From: Serratia inhibens
GTDB taxonomy: Bacteria > Pseudomonadota > Gammaproteobacteria > Enterobacterales > Enterobacteriaceae
Length of the DNA: 64,000 nucleotides
Reading direction: 5' to 3'
NCBI RefSeq assembly: GCF_003591175.1
Contig: NZ_QYYG01000001.1
Coordinates: 1,825,946-1,889,945, forward strand
The notes beneath the pieces were generated by a model. It was not told the origin of the DNA. It saw nothing but the letters and a program-made list of their open reading frames with translations, and made no database searches. Made by a program: the position numbers and the translations under genes. Numbering within the stretch: position 1 is the first letter of the stretch; each line of letters opens with the position of its first letter. Of this stretch, positions 11,033-19,216 are shown piece after piece.

Positions 11033-12118
11033 ATGCGTAAGGAATGGCTTTGGGTCGGCGTAGTGGCTGTGTTGCTTTCCGCCTGTACCTCCCCGACCAC
11101 GGAACAGCAGGCACCGCCGCAGCAACCGTATAACGGGCCGGTGGTGGAAATCGGCGGCGTTGAGCCTCAATATGAACCCTATAACCCTGGCACCCTGCAG
11201 GATTATAAGGTTAATGGCGACACTTACCGCATCGTGAAAGATCCGCAGAACTTCTCGCAGACTGGCCTGGCCAGCTCCTATGGCGAAGAAGCCCGGGGCA
11301 ACACCACCGCGCTGGGCGAGCAGTTCGATCCTAACGGCCTCACCGCCGCGCACCCCACGCTGCCGATCCCAAGCTATGTACGTGTAACTAACCTCGCCAA
11401 TGGCCGTCAACTGGTGGTGCGCGTTAACGATCGCGGGCCTTACACCAACGGCCGCATTATCGATCTGTCAAAAGCCGTCGCCGATCGTCTGAACCTGTCC
11501 AACAACACCAAGGTTAAAGTTGATTTCATCAACGTGGCGCCGGACGGTACTCTGAGCGGCCCCGGCACCATTGGTACCACCGTCGCCAAACAAAGCTACG
11601 CCCTGCCGTCGCGCCCGGATCTCGGTTCGAGCAGCATGGGGACGCCAGTGCAACAGGAAGCTCCTGTCGCCAGCGGTGCCGCAGTGCGTCCAATCGATAA
11701 CAGCAGCCTGAACGCCGATGACAACGCCCCGGCCGCCGCTGTGGGCAACTCGCGTACCGGTTTCCTCGGCGCGCCAAGCCAGGTTCCTTCCGGAGTATTG
11801 GAAGGTTCAGAGCCTGAACCGGCCGTCAGCGCCGCAGCCATTGCGGCTCCCGTTGCCGCCACCGCGGCCGTTGCTGCCGGAGCTTCTTCCGCCGGGAGTT
11901 ATGTCGTGCAGGTTGGCGCTCTCAGCAGCGCCGAACGCGCGCAAACCTGGCAACAGAGCCTGAGCCAGCAGTTTGGCGTGCCAGGCAAGGTTGCCGCCAG
12001 CGGCGGCGTCTACCGCGTGCAGTTAGGCCCGTTCAGCGATCGCCAGCAGGCTGCCCAGCTGCAACAGCGCCTGGCCGCAGAAGCGCAACAACAATCTTTT
12101 GTCACTGCCGCACCCTAA
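11033..12118 (+). CDS. rlpA: Septal lytic transglycosylase-type lipoprotein RlpA
   Basis: RlpA is an outer-membrane lipoprotein with a double-psi beta-barrel that can cleave denuded peptidoglycan, plus a C-terminal SPOR domain that binds it. The 361-residue precursor has a lipobox LLSAC at residues 15-19. The barrel spans roughly residues 75-170 and includes AAHPTLPIPS and VNDRGPY, which supply the His and Asp that are catalytic in active homologues. A long Ala/Pro-rich linker leads to the SPOR domain (SYVVQVGALSSAERA to the end). It closes the rsfS-rlpA gene group. Confidence 0.95.
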   Translation: MRKEWLWVGVVAVLLSACTSPTTEQQAPPQQPYNGPVVEIGGVEPQYEPYNPGTLQDYKVNGDTYRIVKDPQNFSQTGLASSYGEEARGNTTALGEQFDPNGLTAAHPTLPIPSYVRVTNLANGRQLVVRVNDRGPYTNGRIIDLSKAVADRLNLSNNTKVKVDFINVAPDGTLSGPGTIGTTVAKQSYALPSRPDLGSSSMGTPVQQEAPVASGAAVRPIDNSSLNADDNAPAAAVGNSRTGFLGAPSQVPSGVLEGSEPEPAVSAAAIAAPVAATAAVAAGASSAGSYVVQVGALSSAERAQTWQQSLSQQFGVPGKVAASGGVYRVQLGPFSDRQQAAQLQQRLAAEAQQQSFVTAAP

Positions 12119-12123
12119 ACAGA

Positions 12124-12175
12124 GATACCCGATCAATTTCAAGTTGCAGCCAACCACGCTGCAACCTGAAAGGTC
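12124..12175. repeat. Interspersed palindromic element, degenerate copy
   Basis: The sequence has the core AATTTCAAGTTGCAGCCAAC followed by CACGCTGCAACCTGAAAGG, an imperfect palindrome. The same core occurs at 26815-26874 and 27403-27463. This copy retains the left arm GATACCC but has lost the matching right end. It lies between rlpA and dacA. Confidence 0.7.
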
Positions 12176-12303
12176 AAAAGCATGAAGCCCGGCGAGCGAT
12201 CGCGACTGATAAGCGTTTCTCTAGCTGAAACATTTTCTTTCAGCAAAATGTCCGTAAAGCGCTATGAGTCAGATGAATGGATAATGCCTGCCGGGATCTC
12301 ATC

Positions 12304-12312
12304 TGTTATAGT
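12304..12312 (+). promoter_or_regulatory. Extended -10 element for dacA
   Basis: TGTTATAGT fits the extended -10 consensus (TG-N-TATAGT) and lies 47 bases before the dacA start, consistent with a monocistronic dacA transcript. No clear -35 box was seen. Confidence 0.45.
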
Positions 12313-12358
12313 GTGGCTCGTTTTTAACTTTACCCTCATGGATGTTGTCCTCTCGATC

Positions 12359-13570
12359 ATGAAACAAGTAACTTCTTTTCGCTTAATCAAGAGCATAGCG
12401 CTCGGCTCCGTTATCGCGATGAGCGCAGTTTCCGTTGCGCAAGCCGATGACGTTAATATCAAGACCATGATCCCAGGGGTCCCGCAGATCGATGCGGAAG
12501 CCTATGTCCTGATTGACTACAACTCCGGTAAAGTTTTGGCGGAAATGAACGCCGACGCACGCCGCGATCCGGCCAGTCTGACGAAAATGATGACCAGCTA
12601 CGTCATCGGCCAGGCGCTGAAAGCGGGCAAAATCGGCCAGGAAGACATGGTTACCGTGGGGCAAGACGCCTGGGCAACCGGCAACCCGGTATTCAAAGGT
12701 TCCTCGCTGATGTTCCTGAAGCCAGGCGATCGCGTGCCGGTTTCCAAACTGACCCGCGGCATCAACCTGCAATCCGGTAACGACGCCTGTGTGGCGATGG
12801 CCGATTACGTAGCCGGCAGCCAGGACGCGTTCGTTAACCTGATGAACACTTACGTCAACAAGCTGGGCCTGCAGAACACCCACTTCCAGACGGTACACGG
12901 CCTCGACGCACAGGGCCAATACAGCTCGGCGCGCGATATGGCGCTGATCGGCCAGGCGCTGATCCGCGACGTGCCGGACGAATACGCGATTTATAAAGAA
13001 AAAGAGTTCACCTTCAACAACATCCGTCAGATGAACCGTAACGGTCTGCTGTGGGATACCAGCCTGAATGTGGACGGCATCAAAACCGGCCATACCGATG
13101 CGGCGGGTTACAACCTGGTGGCTTCCGCCACTGAAGGCCAGATGCGCCTGATTTCTGCGGTATTGGGCGGTCGGACTTATAAAGGCCGTGAAACCGAGAG
13201 CAAAAAGCTGCTGACCTGGGGCTTCCGCTTCTTCGAAACCGTTGCACCGCTGAAAGTGGGCAAAGAGTTTGCGTCTGAACCTGTCTGGTTCGGCGATGCA
13301 GATCGCGTTGAGCTGGGCGTGGACAAAGACGTCTACCTGACCATCCCACGCGGCCGGATGAAAGATCTCAAAGCCAGCTACGTGCTGAACACACCGGAAA
13401 TTCATGCGCCACTGGCGAAAAACCAGGTTGTCGGCAGCATCAACTTCCAGCTGGATGGCAAAACCATCGATCAGCGTCCTCTGGTGGTAATGAACGAAGT
13501 GAAAGAAGGCGGTTTCTTCAGCCGCATCGTGGATTATATCAAACTGATGTTCCACCACTGGTTCGGTTAA
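12359..13570 (+). CDS. dacA: D-alanyl-D-alanine carboxypeptidase PBP5
   Basis: DacA trims the terminal D-Ala from peptidoglycan pentapeptides at the outer face of the inner membrane. The 403-residue precursor has a signal peptide ending near VAQADD. The penicillin-binding motifs are SLTK (nucleophile Ser73 of the precursor), SGN in [10 protein letters not shown], and KTG in [12 protein letters not shown]. The C-terminal amphipathic anchor ends [11 protein letters not shown] as in E. coli. I choose ATG 12359 because it gives exactly the family length; an open frame extends upstream to 12182 but lacks a signal-peptide context. Confidence 0.98.
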   Translation: MKQVTSFRLIKSIALGSVIAMSAVSVAQADDVNIKTMIPGVPQIDAEAYVLIDYNSGKVLAEMNADARRDPASLTKMMTSYVIGQALKAGKIGQEDMVTVGQDAWATGNPVFKGSSLMFLKPGDRVPVSKLTRGINLQSGNDACVAMADYVAGSQDAFVNLMNTYVNKLGLQNTHFQTVHGLDAQGQYSSARDMALIGQALIRDVPDEYAIYKEKEFTFNNIRQMNRNGLLWDTSLNVDGIKTGHTDAAGYNLVASATEGQMRLISAVLGGRTYKGRETESKKLLTWGFRFFETVAPLKVGKEFASEPVWFGDADRVELGVDKDVYLTIPRGRMKDLKASYVLNTPEIHAPLAKNQVVGSINFQLDGKTIDQRPLVVMNEVKEGGFFSRIVDYIKLMFHHWFG

Positions 13571-13613
13571 CAGTTGAAACGGGCAAAATTGCCCCCATAT
13601 ACTGATTAACATT

Positions 13614-13635
13614 AACTCCCGCTCCGGCGGGAGTT
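13614..13635 (+). terminator. Hairpin after dacA
   Basis: AACTCCCGC, loop TCCG, GCGGGAGTT form a 9-bp GC-rich stem 43 bases after the dacA stop, followed by ATAATTTATA. The tail is AT-rich rather than a pure T run, so termination may be partial. Confidence 0.6.
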
Positions 13636-13681
13636 ATAATTTATAGATTCGCTATGTTGATAGCAGCACTCTGGAGCGCAC

Positions 13682-13945
13682 ATGAAAACTAAACTGAACG
13701 AACTGCTCGAATTCCCTTGCTCGTTTACCTACAAGGTAATGGGCCTGGCACAACCAGAGCTGGTAGACCAGGTGGTGGAAGTGGTACAGCGCCATGCACC
13801 CGGGGATTACAACCCGGAAGTTAAACCGAGCAGCAAAGGCAATTACCACTCCGTTTCCATCACCATCAACGCCACCCATATCGACCAGGTGGAGACGTTA
13901 TATGATGAATTGGGCAACATTGAAATTGTCCGCATGGTGCTGTAA
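13682..13945 (+). CDS. ybeD: YbeD, DUF493/UPF0250 family protein
   Basis: This 87-residue protein has a ferredoxin-like (ACT-resembling) fold in the family and is conserved between dacA and lipB in enterobacteria. The block [25 protein letters not shown] and the end [14 protein letters not shown] are typical. Its biochemical role is not settled; the position before lipB suggests a link to lipoate metabolism, but that is inference from context. A terminator follows, so it is probably transcribed separately from lipB. Confidence 0.93.
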   Translation: MKTKLNELLEFPCSFTYKVMGLAQPELVDQVVEVVQRHAPGDYNPEVKPSSKGNYHSVSITINATHIDQVETLYDELGNIEIVRMVL

Positions 13946-13969
13946 TTCCAGCATAAAACCCTGCTTACC

Positions 13970-14007
13970 AACCCGGGCCAGAGGATCGTCTGCCCGGGTT
14001 GCGCATT
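13970..14007 (+). terminator. Rho-independent terminator after ybeD
   Basis: AACCCGGGC (13970-13978) pairs perfectly with GCCCGGGTT (13992-14000), followed by GCGCATTTTT. The stem is strong and the T tract short. Confidence 0.75.
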
Positions 14008-14079
14008 TTTGGTCAGCTAAATGCTGGTCGCCGGCCAGAGCGCCCGGTATAATGGCATTACCACTTCTGTAACCTGACG

Positions 14080-14748
14080 ATGACTCTTTTGCAACCAGAC
14101 AAGATCATTTTGCGTCAGCTGGGTTTGCAGCCCTACGAGCCTGTATCCCAAGCCATGCACAACTTCACCGATCGCAGAACCGATGCCACGCCCGATGAAC
14201 TGTGGTTGGTTCAGCATCAGCCCGTGTTTACTCAGGGCCAGGCCGGTAAAGCGGAGCATGTGTTAATGCCGGGGGATATTCCGGTTGTCCAGAGCGATCG
14301 CGGTGGTCAGGTGACCTATCACGGTCCGGGGCAGCAGGTGATGTACGTGATGGTCGATCTGAAACGCAACAAGGTTGGCGTTCGCCAGCTGGTCACGGCT
14401 ATCGAAGATACCGTTATTAATACCCTCGCCCACTTTCATATCGAATCACGCGCCCGCCCGGATGCGCCCGGTGTTTACGTGGGGGAACAAAAAATCTGTT
14501 CGTTGGGTCTGCGGATCCGCAAAGGCAGTTCATTCCACGGCCTGGCACTGAATGTGGCCATGGATCTCAGCCCCTTCCAACGTATCAACCCTTGCGGTTA
14601 CGCCGGCATGCAAATGGCGCAGGTCAGCGCGCTGGCGCCCGGCGTAGGCATAGAAGACGTACATCCAATCCTGGTACAGGAATTTGTTCATTTACTCGGC
14701 TACCCGAAGGTCGAGCTTCGTAACTGGAACCTGCACGATTATGAGTAA
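14080..14748 (+). CDS. lipB: Octanoyl-[ACP]:protein N-octanoyltransferase
   Basis: LipB moves the octanoyl group from acyl carrier protein to the lipoyl domains of 2-oxoacid dehydrogenases and GcvH. The 222-residue protein has the conserved [12 protein letters not shown] loop, the Lys of [12 protein letters not shown], and the catalytic Cys in [10 protein letters not shown]. Its last eight bases overlap the lipA start, so the two enzymes of lipoate assembly are made together. Confidence 0.97.
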   Translation: MTLLQPDKIILRQLGLQPYEPVSQAMHNFTDRRTDATPDELWLVQHQPVFTQGQAGKAEHVLMPGDIPVVQSDRGGQVTYHGPGQQVMYVMVDLKRNKVGVRQLVTAIEDTVINTLAHFHIESRARPDAPGVYVGEQKICSLGLRIRKGSSFHGLALNVAMDLSPFQRINPCGYAGMQMAQVSALAPGVGIEDVHPILVQEFVHLLGYPKVELRNWNLHDYE

Positions 14749-15706
14749 ACCAATTCAGATGGAACGCGGCGTTAAATACCGCGATGCAGACAAAATGGCG
14801 TTGATCCCGGTTAAAACGGTGGTCACCGAACGGCAGGAGCTGTTACGTAAACCCGAGTGGATGAAGATCAAACTGCCTGCCGACTCTACGCGCATTCAGG
14901 GCATTAAAGCCGCCATGCGTAAAAACGGTCTGCATTCGGTGTGCGAAGAAGCTTCCTGTCCGAACCTGTCTGAATGTTTTAACCACGGCACCGCCACCTT
15001 TATGATCCTGGGCGCCATCTGTACCCGCCGCTGCCCGTTCTGCGACGTGGCCCACGGCCGCCCGGTAGCCCCGGATGCCAACGAGCCGGAAAAACTGGCC
15101 CAGACCATCGCCGATATGGCGCTGCGCTACGTGGTGATCACCTCGGTTGACCGTGACGATCTGCGCGACGGCGGTGCTCAGCACTTTGCCGACTGTATCG
15201 CCGCGATCCGCGCCAAAAACCCGACCATCAAAATCGAAACGCTGGTGCCGGATTTCCGCGGCCGTATGGATCGCGCGCTGGAAATTCTGACCGAGACACC
15301 GCCGGACGTGTTCAACCACAACCTGGAAAACGTGCCGCGCGTTTACCGTCAGGTTCGCCCGGGCGCCAACTACGAATGGTCGCTAAAACTGCTCGAGCGG
15401 TTTAAAGAAGCGCATCCGCACATCCCAACCAAATCCGGTCTGATGGTCGGCCTGGGGGAAACCAATGCGGAAATCGTTGAAGTCATGCGCGACCTGCGCC
15501 GCCACGGTGTCACCATGTTGACCCTGGGCCAGTACCTGCAGCCAAGCCGTCATCACCTGCCGGTCCAGCGCTATGTCAGCCCGGCCGAATTCGATGAAAT
15601 GAAAGAAGAAGCGATGGCGATGGGCTTTACCCATGCGGCCTGCGGCCCGTTTGTCCGTTCTTCCTATCATGCCGATTTGCAGGCGAAAGGGATGGAAGTG
15701 AAGTAA
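14741..15706 (+). CDS. lipA: Lipoyl synthase
   Basis: LipA is a radical-SAM enzyme that inserts two sulfur atoms into protein-bound octanoate. The 321-residue protein has the auxiliary 4Fe-4S cluster motif [12 protein letters not shown] (C-x4-C-x5-C) and the radical-SAM motif CTRRCPFC. The conserved C-terminal RSSYHAD serine, a ligand to the auxiliary cluster, is present. I choose the ATG at 14741, which overlaps lipB and gives the same length as E. coli; the open frame extends upstream only through lipB. Confidence 0.98.
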   Translation: MSKPIQMERGVKYRDADKMALIPVKTVVTERQELLRKPEWMKIKLPADSTRIQGIKAAMRKNGLHSVCEEASCPNLSECFNHGTATFMILGAICTRRCPFCDVAHGRPVAPDANEPEKLAQTIADMALRYVVITSVDRDDLRDGGAQHFADCIAAIRAKNPTIKIETLVPDFRGRMDRALEILTETPPDVFNHNLENVPRVYRQVRPGANYEWSLKLLERFKEAHPHIPTKSGLMVGLGETNAEIVEVMRDLRRHGVTMLTLGQYLQPSRHHLPVQRYVSPAEFDEMKEEAMAMGFTHAACGPFVRSSYHADLQAKGMEVK

Positions 15707-15750
15707 ACGCGGAAATAACTTGTTACGTTTCGGCTGGCGGAAACGCCAAA

Positions 15751-15779
15751 AACGGATGTCCTTGCGGCATCCGTTTTTT
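15751..15779 (+). terminator. Rho-independent terminator after lipA
   Basis: AACGGATG (15751-15758), a nine-base loop and CATCCGTT (15769-15776) form a stem directly followed by TTTTA. It ends the lipB-lipA transcript ahead of the convergent tatE. Confidence 0.85.
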
Positions 15780-15800
15780 ATTGCTCCGCAGAAAACGTAA

Positions 15801-16007
15801 TTACTGGTCTTTCTTTTCGACGCTTTGCGGGTTGGATTGGCTTTCTGCCGCATTTGCCGGCGGCGTGGTGTCGTCGCCCACGGCCTTTTTAAAGCCCTTC
15901 AGCGCAGCGCCCAGATCGGCGCCCAGAGTGCGCAGTTTGCTGGTACCGAACAGCAAGATGATCAACACCGCAATCACCAGAAGTTTGGTAATACTGATAC
16001 CTTCCAT
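15801..16007 (-). CDS. tatE: Sec-independent translocase component TatE
   Basis: TatE is a TatA paralogue that contributes to the twin-arginine export pore. The 68-residue protein has the family layout: a short N-terminal membrane helix ([18 protein letters not shown]), the hinge [10 protein letters not shown], an amphipathic helix ([13 protein letters not shown]) and an acidic tail. An upstream in-frame ATG would add six residues (MNKKVS), but the AAGGTGAG ribosome site sits right before the ATG at 16007, which I take as the start. The neighbourhood lipA/tatE is conserved in enterobacteria. Confidence 0.95.
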   Translation of the reverse strand: MEGISITKLLVIAVLIILLFGTSKLRTLGADLGAALKGFKKAVGDDTTPPANAAESQSNPQSVEKKDQ

Positions 16008-16226
16008 ACTCACCTTCTTATTCATATAGCGCTGCAGAGGCAGCGAAAAAACAAACCTTGCCTGCGGTTATTTACCTACTTTCGCTAAACCAAGACAACA
16101 GCAACATGTAACAGAGTGAGATCCCTGCGCCGATACCTCTTTTAAATGCGTTGAGCATTAATCAGACTATTCTGAGTTATCGCACTGCATGGTACGCTGT
16201 CGCTACACCTATCAGGGAGCCGCAGG

Positions 16227-17288
16227 ATGTATGCACCATCAGTTATCGATACCCGACGATCCGGCCTCAGCTTCGCCAGACGTACCTATCTGCCACGCAT
16301 CGTCGGCCTGGGGATCGGTTTTCTCTGTGTGTTCTCGGTGCTCTATTCGCATCAGCCTGGCCCCTGGGTATGGGGTCTGCTGATTTTTCACGGTTTTATT
16401 TGGCCACATATCGCCTACCAGTGGGCGAGTCGCTCAGCCATGCCCTTCAAGGCTGAAACCCGCAATCTGCTGATCGATTCGTTTTTTGGCGGCCTGTGGG
16501 CAGCCATGATGGCCTTCAATGCATTGCCGTCGGTGGTCATTCTGTCGATGATGGGCATGAACAACATTGCCGCCTCCGGCAAGACGCTGTTCTTTAAAGG
16601 GCTGGTTGCCCAGTTGGCCGGAGCCCTGATGGTCAGCGCCCTGTTAGGCTTTCCCTTCCAACCGCAGAGTACGCCGCTGCAGATCTATCTGTGCCTGCCG
16701 ATGATCTATCTCTACCCGGCGCTGCTGGGGTTAGTCACCTACCGCACCGCCAAGCGGTTGGCGCAGAAAAAACAAGAGCTGCTGCGCATCAGCATGCGCG
16801 ACGGCCTGACCGGGCTATACAATCGCCGCCATTGGGAGCATTTACTGCATCACCAATTCGACAGTTGCGGCCGCTACCAACACACCGCGACCCTGATCCT
16901 GATAGATATCGATCGTTTTAAAACCATCAATGACACCTTCGGCCATGCGCTGGGTGACGAAGCGCTGGCGGTGCTGGCAGAAGAACTGTTAATTGGCCTG
17001 CGCACCGTGGATATCGTTGGGCGCTACGGCGGTGACGAGTTTGGCGCCGTGCTGCCGAACACCAGTGCCGAACAGGCCAGCATTGCGCTGATGCGCATTC
17101 AGGAACGGCTGAATGACATTATTTTTCGTGAAGCGCCGCAGTTGCGGCTGAACATCAGCGCCGGTATAGCCGATTACCACGGTGAAATGGGCGGCTATCT
17201 GGACTGGCTGAAAGCCGCCGACAATGCGCTGTACCGGGCAAAAAACAACGGTCGCAACCGCCTGGAACTGGCGGTGCCCGGCAACTAA
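16227..17288 (+). CDS. Diguanylate cyclase with MASE2 membrane domain
   Basis: This 353-residue protein makes cyclic di-GMP from two GTP. Residues 1 to about 175 form an MASE2-like membrane sensor with several hydrophobic helices; residues from about 185 form a GGDEF domain (MRDGLTGLYNRRHWE). The catalytic signature is intact as YGGDEF, and an RxxD inhibitory site (RTVD) lies five residues before it, so product feedback is expected. The architecture is that of AdrA/DgcC. The start at 16227 follows GCAGG; other starts nearby are possible. It ends against the convergent acetyltransferase gene, which overlaps it by four bases. Confidence 0.88.
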   Translation: MYAPSVIDTRRSGLSFARRTYLPRIVGLGIGFLCVFSVLYSHQPGPWVWGLLIFHGFIWPHIAYQWASRSAMPFKAETRNLLIDSFFGGLWAAMMAFNALPSVVILSMMGMNNIAASGKTLFFKGLVAQLAGALMVSALLGFPFQPQSTPLQIYLCLPMIYLYPALLGLVTYRTAKRLAQKKQELLRISMRDGLTGLYNRRHWEHLLHHQFDSCGRYQHTATLILIDIDRFKTINDTFGHALGDEALAVLAEELLIGLRTVDIVGRYGGDEFGAVLPNTSAEQASIALMRIQERLNDIIFREAPQLRLNISAGIADYHGEMGGYLDWLKAADNALYRAKNNGRNRLELAVPGN

Positions 17289-17716
17289 CTCAACAGCTTG
17301 GCAAAGTATTTAGGGGCTTCAAAAAAGCCCTCCCGCTGATAGAACACGTGAGCCCGTTCACGGCGGCTGTGGCAATGCACTTCAAGGCGATCGCAGCCGC
17401 GCCGGCGGGCCAATGCCTCGCCTTCAGCCAGCAAGGTCTGGCCGACACCCAAACCGCGCGCGTGGCTATCAACGCAAAAATAGCTGATACGGCAAATATC
17501 TCCGGCCAACGCCAATTGCGGCAAAAAATGCAGCGACAAAATCCCCAGCACCTCATTATCGTCATCGTCGGTCGCGACCAGCAACGCTTCATCGGGGTGC
17601 ACCAATAGTTGCGCCAGACGCGCGTCAATAAATGCTTCGGTTCCGGCGTAATCCAGCGCCGCCATCAACGCCACAATGGCTTCTTTATCAGCCTGTACCG
17701 CCGTTCTCACTTTCAT
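17285..17716 (-). CDS. GNAT-family N-acetyltransferase
   Basis: This 143-residue protein has the GNAT fold: an N-terminal MKVRTAVQADKEAIVALM segment and the acetyl-CoA pyrophosphate loop RGLGVGQTLL with following alpha helix (the Q/RxxGxG/A motif). The C-terminal region HVFYQREGFFE contains the Tyr typical of the family. The substrate cannot be told from sequence. The open frame extends 24 residues further upstream, but the match to the fold begins at the Met at 17716; the Shine-Dalgarno there is weak, so the start is uncertain. Confidence 0.8.
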   Translation of the reverse strand: MKVRTAVQADKEAIVALMAALDYAGTEAFIDARLAQLLVHPDEALLVATDDDDNEVLGILSLHFLPQLALAGDICRISYFCVDSHARGLGVGQTLLAEGEALARRRGCDRLEVHCHSRRERAHVFYQREGFFEAPKYFAKLLS

Positions 17717-17804
17717 TTCGGTTGTTTCCGTCGTCACAGATACTACAAAATAGGCGACGCCAGGTGTAAGATCCAGTCTGCGCGGCAAAAAGCGGCGCCG
17801 ATCG

Positions 17805-17855
17805 AAGGAGATGACATTCCTCCATAACCGCCTTCACAGGCTGATGATGTCTACG
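17805..17855 (+). promoter_or_regulatory. Fluoride riboswitch (crcB motif) aptamer
   Basis: The RNA AGGAGAUGACAUUCCUCC, then AUAACCGCCUUCACAGG, then CUGAUGAUGUCUACG reproduces the crcB-motif fold. The GGAG/CUCC stem, the AUGACAU/AUGUC long-range pseudoknot strands, the GCCU/AGGC second stem and the conserved CUGAUG...CUACG end are all present. It lines up position by position with my recollection of the Thermotoga petrophila fluoride aptamer. It lies 82 bases before crcB, the fluoride channel gene. Downstream, CUACG can pair with CGUAG at 17872-17876, and AAAGGGU (17865-17871) with ACCCUUU (17889-17895). These are mutually exclusive and look like the switching platform. Confidence 0.9.
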
Positions 17856-17936
17856 TAACCTCTCAAAGGGTGCGTAGCATTGCGCCTGACCCTTTCTGAG
17901 CCTGGGTTTCCCCTTTTAGTGAAAGGTATTTCAACC

Positions 17937-18320
17937 ATGTTGAGTTCTTTACTGGCAGTCTTTATTGGCGGTGGTGTCGGTAGCGTGTTGCGTTGGGCCG
18001 TAAGCATGAAGATGAACCCGCTTAACGCGCATATCCCCCTGGGCACACTGGCGGTGAATCTGGTGGGCGGTTTTGTCATCGGGCTGGCCATCGCGATATT
18101 TACCCGTATGACGCACCTGGATCCCACCTGGAAATTGCTGATTACCACCGGTTTCTGCGGCGGTTTAACCACCTTCTCCACCTTTTCGCTGGAGGTCGTG
18201 TACTTGCTGCAAGATGGCCGCTTCGCCTGGGCGCTGGCCAATATGTTGCTCAATCTGGCCGGCTCACTGGCAATGACCCTGCTGGCGTTTATGCTGGTCG
18301 TCTGGGTTAACGGGCAATAG
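17937..18320 (+). CDS. crcB: Fluoride ion channel CrcB (Fluc)
   Basis: CrcB is a small dual-topology membrane channel that exports fluoride. The 127-residue protein has four hydrophobic helices and the family blocks [20 protein letters not shown] and [15 protein letters not shown]; the last carries the Phe and Thr/Ser residues lining the pore. The ATG at 17937 gives the same length as E. coli; an upstream open frame runs back through the riboswitch and is not used. Fluoride control through the upstream riboswitch is strongly implied. Confidence 0.96.
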   Translation: MLSSLLAVFIGGGVGSVLRWAVSMKMNPLNAHIPLGTLAVNLVGGFVIGLAIAIFTRMTHLDPTWKLLITTGFCGGLTTFSTFSLEVVYLLQDGRFAWALANMLLNLAGSLAMTLLAFMLVVWVNGQ

Positions 18321-18366
18321 CTAATTTAGTTCTCTTAATGTTTCCTTAATCTGCCGCACGCATAAT

Positions 18367-18393
18367 CTCATCCAGTGCCCCAAACTGGATGAG
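18367..18393 (+). promoter_or_regulatory. Perfect hairpin directly upstream of a small ORF
   Basis: CTCATCCAGT, loop GCCCCAA, ACTGGATGAG form a perfect 10-bp stem. Its right arm GGATGAG is the only plausible ribosome-binding sequence for the 31-residue ORF that starts at 18401, so the stem could sequester that site. It could also simply be the crcB terminator, but no T tract follows. Confidence 0.55.
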
Positions 18394-18400
18394 ACCTCTG

Positions 18401-18496
18401 ATGTTTAGCCTGCCCAAAACCGCCGCTGAAGTGACCGCCACCCTGCTGTGCCTGCTGATTGTCGCCGCTTTTATCAAAGTTTATCTGTTCGCCTGA
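18401..18496 (+). CDS. Putative 31-residue membrane peptide
   Basis: The ORF is ATG to TGA, 31 codons: a polar start (MFSLPKTAAEVTA), one hydrophobic helix (TLLCLLIVAAFIKVYL) and a short end FA. That is the usual build of small enterobacterial inner-membrane peptides. It begins seven bases after a perfect hairpin whose right arm could be its ribosome site. It lies between crcB and a divergent-context tetR gene. I do not recognise the family; being so short, it could be a chance ORF. Confidence 0.45.
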   Translation: MFSLPKTAAEVTATLLCLLIVAAFIKVYLFA

Positions 18497-18613
18497 CGCT
18501 TCGTCCCCACTGGCTCCCCCTTTAGAGTTCCCCTTCTGCCGTTCTTGCATTACAATTGAGAATGAACGTTCGCACCCAAAACGCGAACCCCTCTCTTGGT
18601 AAAGGATCGGGAA

Positions 18614-19210
18614 ATGATATCCACCAGCGACAGCAGGCAAGCCAAAGCGCAGGCCCGCCGCGATCAAATTGTCGATGCGGCGAAACTTTGTTTTCGTCAG
18701 CATGGTTTTCACGCCGCCAGCATGGCGGAAATCGCCCAGGGTTCGCAGCTCAGCGTCGGTCAAATCTACCGCTACTTTGCCAATAAAGACGCGATCATCG
18801 AAGAAATCGTCAATCGCATCATCGCCAGTAAAATGCGCCGTCTGGAGGATCTGGGCGATCACATTAACCTGATTGCCGGCACTCTGGCAGCCCGCGCCCA
18901 GTTCCAGCAACCGGGTGAAAACGAAACTGACCATATGCTGATGCTGGAGGTCACCGCCGAAGCCACGCGTAACCCGGTGGTCGCGAAAATGCTCAGCGAT
19001 GCGGAAACGCGGCTGTTTCGTCATGTCTGCCAGAATCTGCAGCGGATGTATCCGCATTTCACCGAACAGGAAATCGCCGCACGGGTGGAATTTATCGCCG
19101 TATTAAGCGAAGGCACAGGTTATCGCATCCTTACCACGCAAAAAGCCGATGTCAGCTTGCTGAGCGGCTTATATCAACAAGCTATCTCTCACCTGTTCAG
19201 GAAACCCTGA
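18614..19210 (+). CDS. TetR-family transcriptional regulator
   Basis: This 198-residue repressor has an N-terminal TetR helix-turn-helix (IVDAAKLCFRQHGFHAASMAEIAQGS then IYRYFANKDAIIEEIV) and a C-terminal ligand domain of unknown specificity. I choose the ATG at 18614, preceded by AAAGGATCGGGA, rather than the TTG six codons upstream. The stop is six bases before an efflux gene, so the repressor and pump are one operon, and it most likely controls that pump. Confidence 0.9.
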   Translation: MISTSDSRQAKAQARRDQIVDAAKLCFRQHGFHAASMAEIAQGSQLSVGQIYRYFANKDAIIEEIVNRIIASKMRRLEDLGDHINLIAGTLAARAQFQQPGENETDHMLMLEVTAEATRNPVVAKMLSDAETRLFRHVCQNLQRMYPHFTEQEIAARVEFIAVLSEGTGYRILTTQKADVSLLSGLYQQAISHLFRKP

Positions 19211-19216
19211 TTCCCT

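Noticed and set aside
12182..12358. N-terminal 59-codon extension of the dacA frame
   Set aside because: It lacks a signal peptide and similarity, contains the dacA promoter, and the ATG at 12359 gives exact family length.
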